A stretch of 64,000 bases of DNA from Paractinoplanes bogorensis (GCF_018829635.1 NZ_JAHKKG010000010.1:62001-126000), one strand, 5' to 3'. Numbered from the stretch's first letter, positions 45,861 through 55,005 are shown. The notes: generated by a model not told the origin, from the letters alone. Numbers and translations are program-made.

Positions 45861-46846
45861 CGTCTGAGCCGTCGAACCGTTTCCTGGACGCGATTGCGGC
45901 GCCGATCGTCCAGACCGCGACGAAGAGGCCGCGCCCTCCGTCGAGTGCGCAGGGTGGGCCGGCCACCCGTGAGGGTCACGGTGAGCGGCCACACCTCGGT
46001 CTGCGACCTACTTCCCGCCGGCCGTTGCCGCGAGCTGACGAGTCGGATCAAGTGACCCGTGTCCGCGCGCCGGCGTCATCACCATGAGCCACCCGTCGGC
46101 GCGTCCGCGTCGGCCACCCAACGCACAGCTCGGCCGGCCGCGTGTGCAGCTCGGCCCGCGCGGCCGCGTCGAGCCGTCCGGCCGCGGTCAACGGGCCCGG
46201 ACCAGCCGGAAGCGGCAGACATCTCCTCGAGCCGTCGGCGGCGAATCCTCACGAAATACGCCGGGCGATCACCAGCTGATCGGGATCATTCGTGCGGACG
46301 CCCTTCGCGTCGGTCCAGCCCGGCTGAGCAAGCCGACGGTTGAGATCGGCCTTCGAACCCACGCGGACGGCGTGATCCTGCGGTTCCGGGTAGCCCCAGT
46401 GGCGCTTCGGCCTTTCGTGCCTGCCGGGCACCCGCAATCCAGCGTCGGCACCGTTGCCGGGCCGCCTAGTGGCGCTTCGGCCTTTCGTGCCTGCCGGGCA
46501 CCCGCAATCCAGCGTCGGCACCGTTGCCGGGCCGCCCAGTGGCGCTTCGGCCTTTCGTGCCTGCCGGGCACCCGCAATCCAGCGTCGGCACCGTTGCCGG
46601 GCCGCCTCCGAGGAACAGGTGAGGGGAATGGCCCGCGCACCACCGCCAAGGCTGGGAACAACAGAAAGGCGCAAGCTGGACGGTAACGGGAGACGAGTAG
46701 CGACACCTCCCTGCCGTGTCGGCAGCAAGGCCGTTCCGTTCGAGGGCACCCGGCGCGCCGAGCCCACGGCTCAGACGGCCGCCACGACGTGCGCCCCCAC
46801 CACCCGGATCGACGAGTGCGACCGGGTCGGATCACTGGCGGCAGGT
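45861..46846. other. 986-bp stretch without a convincing gene
   Basis: No frame here has both a plausible start and codon bias typical of its neighbours; the long open frames have Arg/Pro/Ala-rich shadow composition. The only clear structure is a block of three 70-bp tandem repeats (46398-46607). The stretch may be decayed insertion material, since the adjacent oxidoreductase gene carries a MITE. Confidence 0.6.
46398..46607. repeat. Three tandem 70-bp repeats
   Basis: Copies at 46398-46467, 46468-46537 and 46538-46607 begin AGTGGCGCTTCGGCC and end GGGCCGCCT/C. They are identical except near the junction base, so duplication is recent. The 70-bp period is not a multiple of three, which argues against a coding role. 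Confidence 0.95.
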
Positions 46847-47827
46847 TCAAGCCCGGATCGCCGCGCGGACGGCAGCGGCGAACTCGTAGTCCCGCCGCCA
46901 GTCGGGGCCGGTGGGGGCCAGCACGACGCGGTCGGTGCCGGCGTCGGCGTAGGCGGCCAGCTGGTCGGCGGCGCGGGACGGGTCGGTGGTGTCGAGTGGC
47001 GGGCCGACCACCGTTACGCCGGGGCGGGGGCGGTTTCGTTCGGCGGCCAGGCCGGTCAGCTTGGCCAGGCCCTCGGTCACCTCGGCCGGTGTGATGGCCA
47101 TGGCGGCCCAGCTGTCGCCGAAGTCGGCGGCGCGGCGCAGGGCCCGGCGACCGTTGCCGGCGATCATGACGGGAGGCATCGGCGCGCCCGGCGACAGCGT
47201 CACCGACAAGTCGTCGCCCAACGTGGTGGGCTCGCCGCCGACGAGGCTGGGCAGCAGGCGCAGCGCCTCGTCGGTGCGGGCTCCGCGGTCGGTGAACGAG
47301 ACGCCGGCGGCGCGCCACGCCCGGTCGCCGTGCGCCGGGTTGCCGGTGCCGACGCCCAGGATCAGGCGGTTGCCGGAGACCTGCTGGAGCGAACCGATCT
47401 GCTTGGCGGCCCACGCCACCGGGCGCAGAGCCAGCAGCATGACGCCCAAGGCCTGTTTCATAACTGGGGTGGGAGTGAGGCGGGGTCCAGATTTCGTCTG
47501 GTGGTGGCCCGTGGAAGTCCGGCTCCCGGTGTTGGAACCGGGCTTTCGCGGGACGCCGCCAGGCGGGATCTGGGCCCCTCCGTAGCCCCGCCTCAGTCAT
47601 GAAACAGGCCTTTAGCCCAAGGGGATCCGCTCGGTCGCGCCGGCCGCGGTGGCCAGGACGATGGTGCCGTCGAGGATCGGGGCGCTGGCCACCAGGTGGT
47701 CGGTGGACCAGATCGAATCGAGGCCCAGCTCTTCGGCGAGGCGGGCGCCGGCGGTGACGTCGCCGAGGATCGGCCGGCCGGGGTCGGGGGTGGACGTCGG
47801 CAGGATGACACCGATCTCGATGGTCAT
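46847..47827 (-). pseudogene. LLM-class F420-dependent oxidoreductase, split by a MITE
   Basis: The N-terminal part (ATG at 47827) reads MTIEIGVILPTSTPDPG, GARLAEELGLDSIWSTDHLV and stops at TAA after ATERIPLG because of an inserted element. The C-terminal part resumes as LGVMLLALRPVAWAAKQI, GVGTGNPAHGDRAW, PVMIAGNGRRALRRAADFGDSW to the stop at 46847. Removing the insert restores a normal luciferase-like F420 enzyme of about 270 residues. The element's end supplies an ATG (47461) with AAACAGGCC in frame with the 3' half, so a 204-residue C-terminal product could still be made. The full enzyme is inactivated. Confidence 0.88.
47450..47614. mobile_element. 165-bp MITE inserted in the oxidoreductase gene
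   Basis: The element has terminal inverted repeats GGCCTGTTTCAT and ATGAAACAGGCC (14 bp if the flanking AA/TT are counted: 47448-47461 and 47599-47612). A second inner pair, TGAGGCGGGG-type, lies about 25 bp inside on each side. The target hexamer GCCCAA is present at both borders (47444-47449 and 47615-47620), consistent with target duplication. No coding capacity. Mobilising transposase unknown. Confidence 0.85.
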
Positions 47828-47860
47828 GGCCGGACACTACCTCCGGAATTTGATCTTGCG

Positions 47861-47874
47861 GGATTACGCAATCC
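47861..47874. promoter_or_regulatory. Inverted repeat GGATT-N4-AATCC upstream of LuxR-HTH operon
   Basis: A perfect 5-bp dyad with a 4-bp spacer lies in the divergent spacer, 43 bp before the GTG of the small LuxR-HTH gene, at an AT-richer spot. A possible operator for either transcription unit. Confidence 0.4.
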
Positions 47875-47917
47875 GGGGTGGCCGGGCGGCCTGTTCCTGG
47901 CTTGCGCGTGCGGCGGT

Positions 47918-48184
47918 GTGATTGAGTGCGGTCGATCGGCCGTAACAGGCGCCCACGAATCCACGTTGGAGTTCGAGTTGCCCAGGATCACCCTGTCGAA
48001 CCGCGAGCGTGAACTCGTCGCGCTCCTCTCGCAGGGGCACACCGATCAGGAGGCGGCCGATCGTCTCGGGATCAGCCCGCGGACGGTGACCGGCCTGGTC
48101 CGCGGTCTGATGGACCGGCTCGGCGTCGACAACCGGTTTCAGCTGGGGCTGGCGCTGGGGCTGCTGGGCCAGGAGCACGAATGA
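47918..48184 (+). CDS. Stand-alone LuxR-type HTH protein
   Basis: About 88 residues from the GTG at 47918; a TTG near 47967 is an alternative start. Almost the whole protein is a LuxR C-terminal HTH: LSNRERELVALLSQGHTDQEAADRLGISPRTVTGLVRGLMDRLGV. No sensor domain is present. Its HTH is clearly a paralogue of that in the next gene, sharing LMDRLGVxNRFQLGLALG. The ATGA overlap with that gene shows co-translation. It may heterodimerise or compete with the longer regulator. Confidence 0.75.
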   Translation: MIECGRSAVTGAHESTLEFELPRITLSNRERELVALLSQGHTDQEAADRLGISPRTVTGLVRGLMDRLGVDNRFQLGLALGLLGQEHE

Positions 48185-49236
48185 CCGTGATCCCGCTCCG
48201 GATCGGCTCGGCGGTGCCGTCGCTGGTGCGCTGGGGCGCGTCCCCGGACGCCGACCTGGTGTATCGCACGCTGGCCACGTTCGGGCCGCGGACGCGGCGG
48301 GAGCTGAGTGCCGAACTGGCGATGCCGGTGCGCCGGGTCGACGAGGCGCTGGCCGCACTTCAGGTGTGGGGCGCGGTCGACGCCCGTACGGGAAAATGGT
48401 GTGCCCTGGCCCCTGACGTGGCGATCGCGGCACTGCGGCGGCACCGGGTGCGGCTGATCGACCAGCGGGCCGTGGCCGAGACCCATCGCTGGGTCGTCGA
48501 GAGCCTGCGCGCACGGCTGGGGGCGCTGCCGATCCTGATGCCGGCGTTCGGGGGCCAGCTGACCGAGCAGGTGCGCTATCTGCCGACGCGGGAGCTGACC
48601 CGGCAGCGGTACGGCGAACTGCTGCGCGGCCGGCGCGAGACACTCACGATCAACCCGGAGCAGGCGTTCGACGCCGAGTCGGCCCGCACCGGAGCCGCGT
48701 TCGACCGGCAGCTGATCGCGCAGGCCACCCGGATGCGGGTGCTCGGGGTGCCGCCGGCCGACCAGGACACGCTCAGCCCGCAGGAGTCGCTGCACCCGGC
48801 CTACCAGGTGCGGGAGTCGCTCGACGTGCCGGTCAAGCTGATCGTGCTGGACCGGGCGGTCGCGCTGCTGCCGGCCGATCCGGAGCGGATCGAGCGCGGC
48901 TATGTCGAGGTGAGCCACCCGCAGGTGGTGCTGGAGCTGGCCGAGCTGTTCGAGAAGCACTGGCAGCGGGCCAGCGATCCGGCCGTCGGCGCGGTGCTCC
49001 CGATCCGGCTCAGCACGCGGGAGCAGGCCGTGGTCGACCTGCTGGCGCTCGGGCACACCGACACGACGGCGGCCGTGCAGCTGCGGATCAGCGCCCGGTC
49101 GGTCACGAACGTTCTGCGCGGGCTGATGGACCGGCTCGGCGTGGAGAACAGGTTCCAACTCGGGCTCGCGCTGGGGGCGATCGGTGCCGCCAGCCCGCCC
49201 TACCACCATCACTCCGATCAGGATCAGGCCTCATGA
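48181..49236 (+). CDS. LuxR-family regulator with N-terminal winged-helix-like domain
   Basis: 351 residues, ATG overlapping the previous stop. Residues about 20-75 look like a winged helix (ADLVYRTLATFGPRTRRELSAELAMP). The middle (100-260) resembles the effector domain of TrmB-like/PLDc regulators found in actinobacterial LuxR proteins (ESLDVPVKLIVLDRAVALLP). The C-terminus is a LuxR HTH (LSTREQAVVDLLALGHTDTTAAVQ with SARSVTNVLRGLMDRLGVEN). Its stop overlaps the secreted-protein gene (ATGA), so all three genes form one operon. Signal unknown. Confidence 0.82.
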   Translation: MTVIPLRIGSAVPSLVRWGASPDADLVYRTLATFGPRTRRELSAELAMPVRRVDEALAALQVWGAVDARTGKWCALAPDVAIAALRRHRVRLIDQRAVAETHRWVVESLRARLGALPILMPAFGGQLTEQVRYLPTRELTRQRYGELLRGRRETLTINPEQAFDAESARTGAAFDRQLIAQATRMRVLGVPPADQDTLSPQESLHPAYQVRESLDVPVKLIVLDRAVALLPADPERIERGYVEVSHPQVVLELAELFEKHWQRASDPAVGAVLPIRLSTREQAVVDLLALGHTDTTAAVQLRISARSVTNVLRGLMDRLGVENRFQLGLALGAIGAASPPYHHHSDQDQAS

Positions 49237-50318
49237 GAAAACGTCTAGCCGCCGTACTAGCGGCGCTGGTGATGGCGACCGTCGCGGTGTCGGCACCGGC
49301 CGCAGCCGCGGAGGCGCCGGGATGCGCCACCGTCACGTTCGACAGCGTGCGCGGTGTCTACCGGCCCGACTCGACCCGGTGGGAGCCGTGGTTCGACGTC
49401 ACCCTGAAGGGCCGGTCGAAGCCCTGCGCGCCCGGGCGGGGCGCCGCGACCCTGGCGATCACCCAATATCACGTGCGGGACGGGGCCACGGTCGCCTCGA
49501 TGAGCACGCCGTGGCAGGTCAAGACGTCGGGGACCACTTCCTTTTCCCGTACGGGCCGGATCGAGCCGGACGTCGCCGCGCTCTGTGTCAGCACCGGGCT
49601 GACCGAACAGAACGGCGAGGTACGGGCCCGCAACGTGGCCTGTGTCAAGCCGAGGCGCACCGGTGACGACCACCTGGTCACCAGCTTCCCGGCCGTCGCG
49701 CTGACCGATCCGCTGGTCACCGCGCCGCTGAGCACCTACCCGACCGGCCGGCCACCGACCGCACCGGTCTGCACGGCCAACTGTCTCGTCTCGCCGTTCA
49801 CGACCTATCCGCCCGGGGCGCCCACCGTCACCAAGGACACCCCGATCGACGGTCCGGTCCAGGAGCTTTCCCCGTACGAACAGATCTGCCACTTCATCTC
49901 GGTCAGCGACATGTTCGCCGGCCCGTCGGACCGCAATGTCAACGGTTTCGACGTCTGGATGGCGGTCGACACCGGTGCGTGTGACGAGAACGAGTGGCTG
50001 ACCCTGCACGTGGTGCGGTACTGGGCCGACCGGGGCATCGTGATGCCGCCGTGGGACATGGGCCAGTACCCCCTCGAAAAGGGCGCCCAGGTCAACGAGA
50101 ACACGGTGGCGCTCTGCATCACCTCGGGCATCCGGGCCCAGGGAAACGACCTCTACGGCGAGCACGACGAGTGCTGGCGGGTCACCAAGCCGCAGCCGGA
50201 CCGCTACCGCCTCGTCCCGATCAGCACCACCGATCCGCGCGTGACCAAGCGTCTGGTCAGCAACTGGGCGGTCCCCGACCCGGACAACCCGCCCGGCGTG
50301 TGCGCCTCTTGTCTTTGA
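49233..50318 (+). CDS. Secreted protein of unknown function with two similar halves
   Basis: 361 residues with a signal peptide (1-26, ending AAAA). The mature protein consists of two related halves joined by a Pro/Thr/Cys-containing linker (around residue 175-200). Matching landmarks are VDVTLKG... versus VWMAVDTG, ALCVSTGL versus ALCITSGI and VACVKP versus ECWRVTKP. Each half ends in a Cys-rich tag (TANCLVS, CASCL). Co-translated with two LuxR-HTH proteins, suggesting that they control its production. No known family. Confidence 0.78.
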   Translation: MRKRLAAVLAALVMATVAVSAPAAAAEAPGCATVTFDSVRGVYRPDSTRWEPWFDVTLKGRSKPCAPGRGAATLAITQYHVRDGATVASMSTPWQVKTSGTTSFSRTGRIEPDVAALCVSTGLTEQNGEVRARNVACVKPRRTGDDHLVTSFPAVALTDPLVTAPLSTYPTGRPPTAPVCTANCLVSPFTTYPPGAPTVTKDTPIDGPVQELSPYEQICHFISVSDMFAGPSDRNVNGFDVWMAVDTGACDENEWLTLHVVRYWADRGIVMPPWDMGQYPLEKGAQVNENTVALCITSGIRAQGNDLYGEHDECWRVTKPQPDRYRLVPISTTDPRVTKRLVSNWAVPDPDNPPGVCASCL

Positions 50319-50330
50319 TCGCAACGGGGG

Positions 50331-50363
50331 AGGACGGGCAGCCGCACCTGGGCTGCCCGTCCT
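50331..50363 (+). terminator. Perfect 13-bp stem terminator after secreted-protein gene
   Basis: AGGACGGGCAGCC (50331-50343) pairs fully with GGCTGCCCGTCCT (50351-50363) over a 7-nt loop, with TTGTTGC after. It lies between convergent genes and may serve both the secreted-protein operon and the sox operon. Confidence 0.88.
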
Positions 50364-50376
50364 TTGTTGCTCAGGC

Positions 50377-50862
50377 TCAGGTGAACTCGAGGGTCGCGTC
50401 GAGCAGCCAGTCGGCGAGGTAGCCGGCGAACGACGAGCGGACCAGCACCAGGAAGTCGTCGTCGCCCAGGGCGAGCAGGACGATCCCGGCCTGACCGAGC
50501 GTGGTGACCGCGCTGCGACCCCGGCCGAAGACCCGGGGGTGCAGGTCGATCGCGCAGCCCTGGGCCAGCACGTCGCGCACGTGGCCGCCGGTCAGCCGCA
50601 GGGCGATCCGCTGGGCCGAGACGTCGGTGACCGCCGCGTCCGGTGGCGGCGTGGCCCCGAGGTACAGCGACTCGTCCGGTCCGAGCCAGACCGCACGCCC
50701 GCCGTCCACCTCGATCCACGTGTTCGGCTCGGCCGTCACCCCGCGCACGTCGAACATCGGGACGTACGGCTCGGCGGTGATGCGCACGGCCGGGGGCAGT
50801 GCCTCGAACGCGGCCGTCCAGGCTTCGAGTGGGTGGGTGCGGGACAGCGTCGGCTCAGCCAT
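50377..50862 (-). CDS. soxG: Sarcosine oxidase gamma subunit
   Basis: 161 residues, ATG at 50862 overlapping the upstream soxA-type stop by 8 bp. It matches the gamma subunit of heterotetrameric sarcosine oxidase: HPLEAWTAAFEALPPAVRITAEP, VWLGPDESLYLG, SAQRIALRLTGGHVRDVLAQGCAIDLHPRVF and the C-terminal GYLADWLLDATLEF. It is structurally related to glycine-cleavage T-protein folds and stabilises the complex. It is the last gene of the sox operon. Confidence 0.92.
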   Translation of the reverse strand: MAEPTLSRTHPLEAWTAAFEALPPAVRITAEPYVPMFDVRGVTAEPNTWIEVDGGRAVWLGPDESLYLGATPPPDAAVTDVSAQRIALRLTGGHVRDVLAQGCAIDLHPRVFGRGRSAVTTLGQAGIVLLALGDDDFLVLVRSSFAGYLADWLLDATLEFT

Positions 50863-53779
50863 CGCGGCGGGTTCCTTCCGGATCGACCAGCACCGGGCCG
50901 GTCACCTCGACCGGCACCAGCGTGTCGCCGACCGGGACGTGCAGGGTGTCGCCGATCCGCTCGCGGCCGCCCTTGACCAGGGCCAGTGCGAACGGTCGGC
51001 CGAGTTCGGCGCTGCGGTAGCTCGAGGTCACGTGGCCCAGCATCGGCACCGGCGGGGCGGGGCGGGCGCCGTCGGGCTGGAACTCGATGATCTGCGAGCC
51101 TTCCGGAAGCACGGTTCCCCGGTCGGTGGGCAGCAGACCGACGAGCTGTTTGCGCATCGGGTCCACGTTGACCGTACGGGAAAAGGATCTCTTGCCGATG
51201 AAGTCCGGTTTCTTCTTCGACACCGCCCAGGCCAGACCCAGATCGTGCGGGGTCACCGTGCCGTCGGTGTCCTGTCCGATGATCGGGTAGCCCTTCTCGG
51301 CCCGCAGCACGTGCATCGTCTCGGTGCCGTACGTCGTGATGCCGTACGGGCGGCCGGCCTCGAGCAGACGCTCCCAGACCGCGACCGCGTACCACGGATT
51401 GACGTAGACCTCGTAGGCCAGCTCGCCCGAGAAGCTGATCCGGGCGAGCCGGATCGGGACCCCGTCGAGCTCGGTGTCACGAAGCGCCATGAACGGGAAC
51501 GCCTCCTTCGAGACGTCGACGCCGGGGAACAGGGCACCGATGACGTCGCGCGAGCGCGGGCCGACGACCGGGAAGGTGGCCCACTGCTCGGTCACCGAGG
51601 TCAGGTGCACCCGCAACTCGGGCCACTCGGTCTGCAGCCACTCCTCCATCCAGTCCAGGATCTTGGCCGCGCCACCAGTCGTGGTGAGCACCAGGAAACG
51701 GTCGTCGGCCAGGCGCATCACCGTGCCGTCGTCGATCACCATGCCGTCGACCCCGCACATCACGCCGTAGCGGACCATGCCGGGCTTCAGGCTGCTGATC
51801 AGATTGGTGTAGAGGCGGTCGAGCAGGACGGCCGCGTCCGGGCCGTGGACGTCGATCTTGCCCAGGGTGGACCCGTCGATCATCGCGACGCCCGTCCGGG
51901 CCGCGGCGCACTCGCGCAGCACCGCGGTCTCCATCTCCTCGCCCGGGCGCGGGTAGTAGCGCGGGCGCTTCCACTGGCCGACGTCTTCGAAGACGGCGCC
52001 CGCGGCGACGTGCCAGTCGTGCAGCGCGGTGTAACGCTCGGGGTCGAACAGCCGGCCCCGGTCGCGCCCGGCCAGCGCGGCGAAGGCGACCGGCGTGTAC
52101 GGCGGGCGGAACGTCGTGGTCCCGGTCGCGGTCAGCGGGACGCCGAGCAGCTCGGCGACAATGCCGGAGGTCAGCACGCCGGAGGTCTTGCCCTGGTCGT
52201 GCGCGGTGCCGATGGTCGTATAGCGCTTGATGTGCTCGAGCGAGCGCATGCCGGCGCCGACCGCGCGCTCGATGTCGGCCACCGTCGCGTCCCGTTGCAG
52301 GTCGACGAACTGGCGGTCGGACGGGCCGGGCACCCGCCACAGCACCAGCGGCGTGGCCTCGATCTCGCCGGCCGCGGCCCCGACCACGGTCAGCCCGTCG
52401 AGCCGCTCCCCCGGCACGAACGCGCCCAGGGTCTCGTCGTAGCGCAGTTTCCCGCCGGCCTGGCTGAACAGGTGCACGGCCGGGTTCCAGCCGCCGCTGA
52501 CCAGCAGCACGTCGCACGGAACGGACTCGCCGTCGACAATCGCGTGGGTGATCCGGTCGTCGCCTCTGGTCCCGGTCACCGTTGCTCCGGTGAGGAGCCT
52601 GATCCCGGCCGCCGCGCACTCGTCGGCCCGGGGCACCTCCGGGCGCGCGTCGACGATCACCGGGATGTGGACGCCCGCCCGGTGCAGATCGAAGGCGGCG
52701 TCGTACGCGCTGTCGTTGGTGGTGAAGACGACCGCCTCGCGCCCGGGCCGGACGCCGTAGCGGTTGAGGAACGTGCGGGCGGCCCCGGCCAGCATGATGC
52801 CGGGACGGTCGTTGTCGGCGAAGACGATCGGGCGCTCGTGGGCGCCGGTCGCGACCACGACCTGTTTCGCCCGCAGCCGCCAGACCCGCTGGCGGGAGAT
52901 GTTCTTGGGGGCGGCCGCGCCGAGGTGGTCGGTGCGGCGTTCGACGGCCAGCACGAAACCGTCGTCGTAGGCGCCGAAGGCGGTGGTGCGCTGCAGATGC
53001 AGGACATCCGGGTTGCCGGCCAGCTCGGCGACGGCACCGGCGACCCAGCCATCGTCCTGACCGGACAGCAGCGAGCCGCCGGCCTCGGACTGCTCGTCGA
53101 CCAGCGCGACACGGTCGCCGGCCCGGGATGCTTCGAGGGCGGCGATCAGTCCGGCCGGTCCGGCCCCGACGACGAGCAGGTCGACGTGGTGGTGCTTGGC
53201 GTCGTAACGGGCCGAGTCGGGCACGTCGGCCAACCGGCCCTGACCGGCCAGGCCGCGCGCCGACAGTCCGTCGTAGAGCTCGACGGTGGCGGCGAGCTGC
53301 ATCGGATCGGGGAACGGCTCCTCGATCTGGACCAGGCCGCCCGAGTCCTCGGCCCCGGCGGCGGTGATGCCGCGTGGACGGCCGAGCTTGACGCTGGTGG
53401 CGATGGTGTGGCGGCCCGCGGCCAGCAACGCCGAGGCCAGGGTGTCGCCGGGATGACCGGTGAACGTCTCGCCCCCGAAGGTGAAGGTGAGGGTGCGACT
53501 GCGGTCGATGCGGCCGCCTGACGGCGTACGGAAACCTGGTTTTTCGAATTTGTATGTGGCCGTGTCGCGGACCGCGTTGAACCAGCGCCGGCACCCCGCG
53601 GAATGATTCCAGCGCTCGGCGAACCGGCCCTTACGGTTGTCGCGGAAGAAGACGTAGTGCGCCCATTCCTCGTCGGACAGCGCGGACGGGTCGGCCGGGT
53701 AGGGCACACCGGCCTGTCCGCCGTAGTGGAACTCGACCTCCTCGCGGGGGCCGCACCAGGGGCATTCGATGAGTTGCAC
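50855..53779 (-). CDS. Fused sarcosine oxidase delta-alpha subunit
   Basis: 974 residues from the GTG at 53779 (GGAGG upstream). Residues 1-75 are a full delta subunit with the zinc-binding CPWCG and GCRRW Cys pattern. With no stop or start between (junction near ATYKFEKPGFRTPSGGRIDR), the frame continues into the alpha subunit. That part contains a beta-grasp N-terminal domain (GHPGDTLASALLAAG), a GxGxxG dinucleotide fold (VVGAGPAGLIAALE) and a C-terminal folate-binding T-protein-like region. Normally soxD and soxA are separate genes. The complex oxidises sarcosine to glycine, feeding one-carbon units to folate. Fusion appears real, but could be checked for a hidden frameshift. Confidence 0.9.
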   Translation of the reverse strand: MQLIECPWCGPREEVEFHYGGQAGVPYPADPSALSDEEWAHYVFFRDNRKGRFAERWNHSAGCRRWFNAVRDTATYKFEKPGFRTPSGGRIDRSRTLTFTFGGETFTGHPGDTLASALLAAGRHTIATSVKLGRPRGITAAGAEDSGGLVQIEEPFPDPMQLAATVELYDGLSARGLAGQGRLADVPDSARYDAKHHHVDLLVVGAGPAGLIAALEASRAGDRVALVDEQSEAGGSLLSGQDDGWVAGAVAELAGNPDVLHLQRTTAFGAYDDGFVLAVERRTDHLGAAAPKNISRQRVWRLRAKQVVVATGAHERPIVFADNDRPGIMLAGAARTFLNRYGVRPGREAVVFTTNDSAYDAAFDLHRAGVHIPVIVDARPEVPRADECAAAGIRLLTGATVTGTRGDDRITHAIVDGESVPCDVLLVSGGWNPAVHLFSQAGGKLRYDETLGAFVPGERLDGLTVVGAAAGEIEATPLVLWRVPGPSDRQFVDLQRDATVADIERAVGAGMRSLEHIKRYTTIGTAHDQGKTSGVLTSGIVAELLGVPLTATGTTTFRPPYTPVAFAALAGRDRGRLFDPERYTALHDWHVAAGAVFEDVGQWKRPRYYPRPGEEMETAVLRECAAARTGVAMIDGSTLGKIDVHGPDAAVLLDRLYTNLISSLKPGMVRYGVMCGVDGMVIDDGTVMRLADDRFLVLTTTGGAAKILDWMEEWLQTEWPELRVHLTSVTEQWATFPVVGPRSRDVIGALFPGVDVSKEAFPFMALRDTELDGVPIRLARISFSGELAYEVYVNPWYAVAVWERLLEAGRPYGITTYGTETMHVLRAEKGYPIIGQDTDGTVTPHDLGLAWAVSKKKPDFIGKRSFSRTVNVDPMRKQLVGLLPTDRGTVLPEGSQIIEFQPDGARPAPPVPMLGHVTSSYRSAELGRPFALALVKGGRERIGDTLHVPVGDTLVPVEVTGPVLVDPEGTRRDG

Positions 53780-53793
53780 GGCAGCCTCCGGGC

Positions 53794-55005
53794 TCAGTGG
53801 GCGACGGCGGCGGCGCCGTGCTCGTCGACGAGGGCACCGCTGACGAAGCGGTCGAGGGCGAACGGAGCCACGTACGGATGCGGCTCGCCGGTGGCCACGG
53901 TCTCGGCCAGGCACCAGCCGATCCCGGGCGTGGCCTTGAAACCACCGGTCCCCCAGCCACAGTTCAGGAACAGGTTTTCGTACGGCGTACGCCCGGCCAC
54001 CGGTGACGCGTCCGGACTGACGTCGACGATGCCGGCCCAGCTGCGCAACAGATGCGCCCGCGCGAACACCGGGAACAGCTCGACCGCGGCCGCCATCTGC
54101 CGTTCGATGATGTGGAAGGCGCCGCGCTGGCCGTAACCGTTGTACGAGTCGACCCCGGCCCCCATCACCAGCTCGCCCTTGTGCGCCTGGGAGACGTAGA
54201 CGTGCACCGCGTTCGACATGACGATGGTCGGGTGCACCGGCTCCAGCAGCTCGGAGACCAGGGCCTGCAACGGGTGGCTCTGGATCGGCACGCGGAAACC
54301 CAGCATGTCGGTCAGCACCGTGGTGTGCCCGGCCGCGCACAGCAGCACCCGGCCGGCCGCGATGTCACCCCGGGTCGTCCGTACGCCGGTGACCCGGTCG
54401 CCCGCCGTGGTGAAGCCGGTGACCTCGCAGTCCTGGATCAGGTCGCCGCCCGCCTGGTCGATGCGCCGGGCGAACCCCCAGGCGACGTAGTCGTGCTTGG
54501 CGATGCCGGCCCGCGGCTGATAGGTGGCGCCGTGCACCGGATAGCGGATGTCGGCCGACGTGTTGACGATCGGGCAGATCTTGCGGACCTCGTCCGGGGT
54601 GAGCCACTCGGCGTCGATCCCGTTGAGCCGGTTGGCCTCGACCCGCCGGACGCTGTCGCGCACGTCCTGCAGGTTGTGCGCGAGGTTGAGCACGCCGCGC
54701 TGGCTGAACAGGATCGGGTAGTCCAGATCGGCCTCGAGCCCCTCCCACAGCTTGAGCGCGTGCTCGTAGATGGCGGCGCTCTCGTCCCAGAGGTAGTTGG
54801 AGCGGATCAGCGTGGTGTTGCGGGCCATGTTGCCGCCGGCCAGCCAGCCCTTCTCGAGCACGGCCACGTCGGTGATCCCGTGATTCTGGGCCAGGTAGTG
54901 CGCGGTGGCCAGGCCGTGCCCACCACCACCGACGATGACGACGTCGTACGACCGTCTGGGTTCCGGGTTGCGCCACAGGAAGTCGGGATGGTCGGGGAGG
55001 GTCAT
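53794..55005 (-). CDS. soxB: Sarcosine oxidase beta subunit
   Basis: 403 residues from the ATG at 55005 (GGAAGG upstream). An FAD-binding motif VVIVGGGGHGLATAHYLA starts the protein. The histidine that carries covalent FMN in the family is present in IAKHDYVAWGFARR, and the C-terminus (FLNCGWGTGGFKATPGIGW) is typical. The beta subunit contains the sarcosine-oxidising site. It is the first gene of the operon, 14 bp before the fused delta-alpha gene. No glyA or folate gene is in the window. Confidence 0.95.
   Translation of the reverse strand: MTLPDHPDFLWRNPEPRRSYDVVIVGGGGHGLATAHYLAQNHGITDVAVLEKGWLAGGNMARNTTLIRSNYLWDESAAIYEHALKLWEGLEADLDYPILFSQRGVLNLAHNLQDVRDSVRRVEANRLNGIDAEWLTPDEVRKICPIVNTSADIRYPVHGATYQPRAGIAKHDYVAWGFARRIDQAGGDLIQDCEVTGFTTAGDRVTGVRTTRGDIAAGRVLLCAAGHTTVLTDMLGFRVPIQSHPLQALVSELLEPVHPTIVMSNAVHVYVSQAHKGELVMGAGVDSYNGYGQRGAFHIIERQMAAAVELFPVFARAHLLRSWAGIVDVSPDASPVAGRTPYENLFLNCGWGTGGFKATPGIGWCLAETVATGEPHPYVAPFALDRFVSGALVDEHGAAAVAH

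Noticed and set aside
46398..46607. CRISPR array
   Set aside because: The 70-bp units are contiguous without unique spacers, and no cas gene is present.
46249..46767. Minus-strand protein across the 70-bp repeats
   Set aside because: The repeat period is not a multiple of three, so each copy is read in a different frame; no start signal or codon bias.
50501..53521. A 1006-codon open frame on the plus strand
   Set aside because: Antisense to the sarcosine oxidase delta-alpha gene, whose FAD, zinc and folate motifs are unmistakable.
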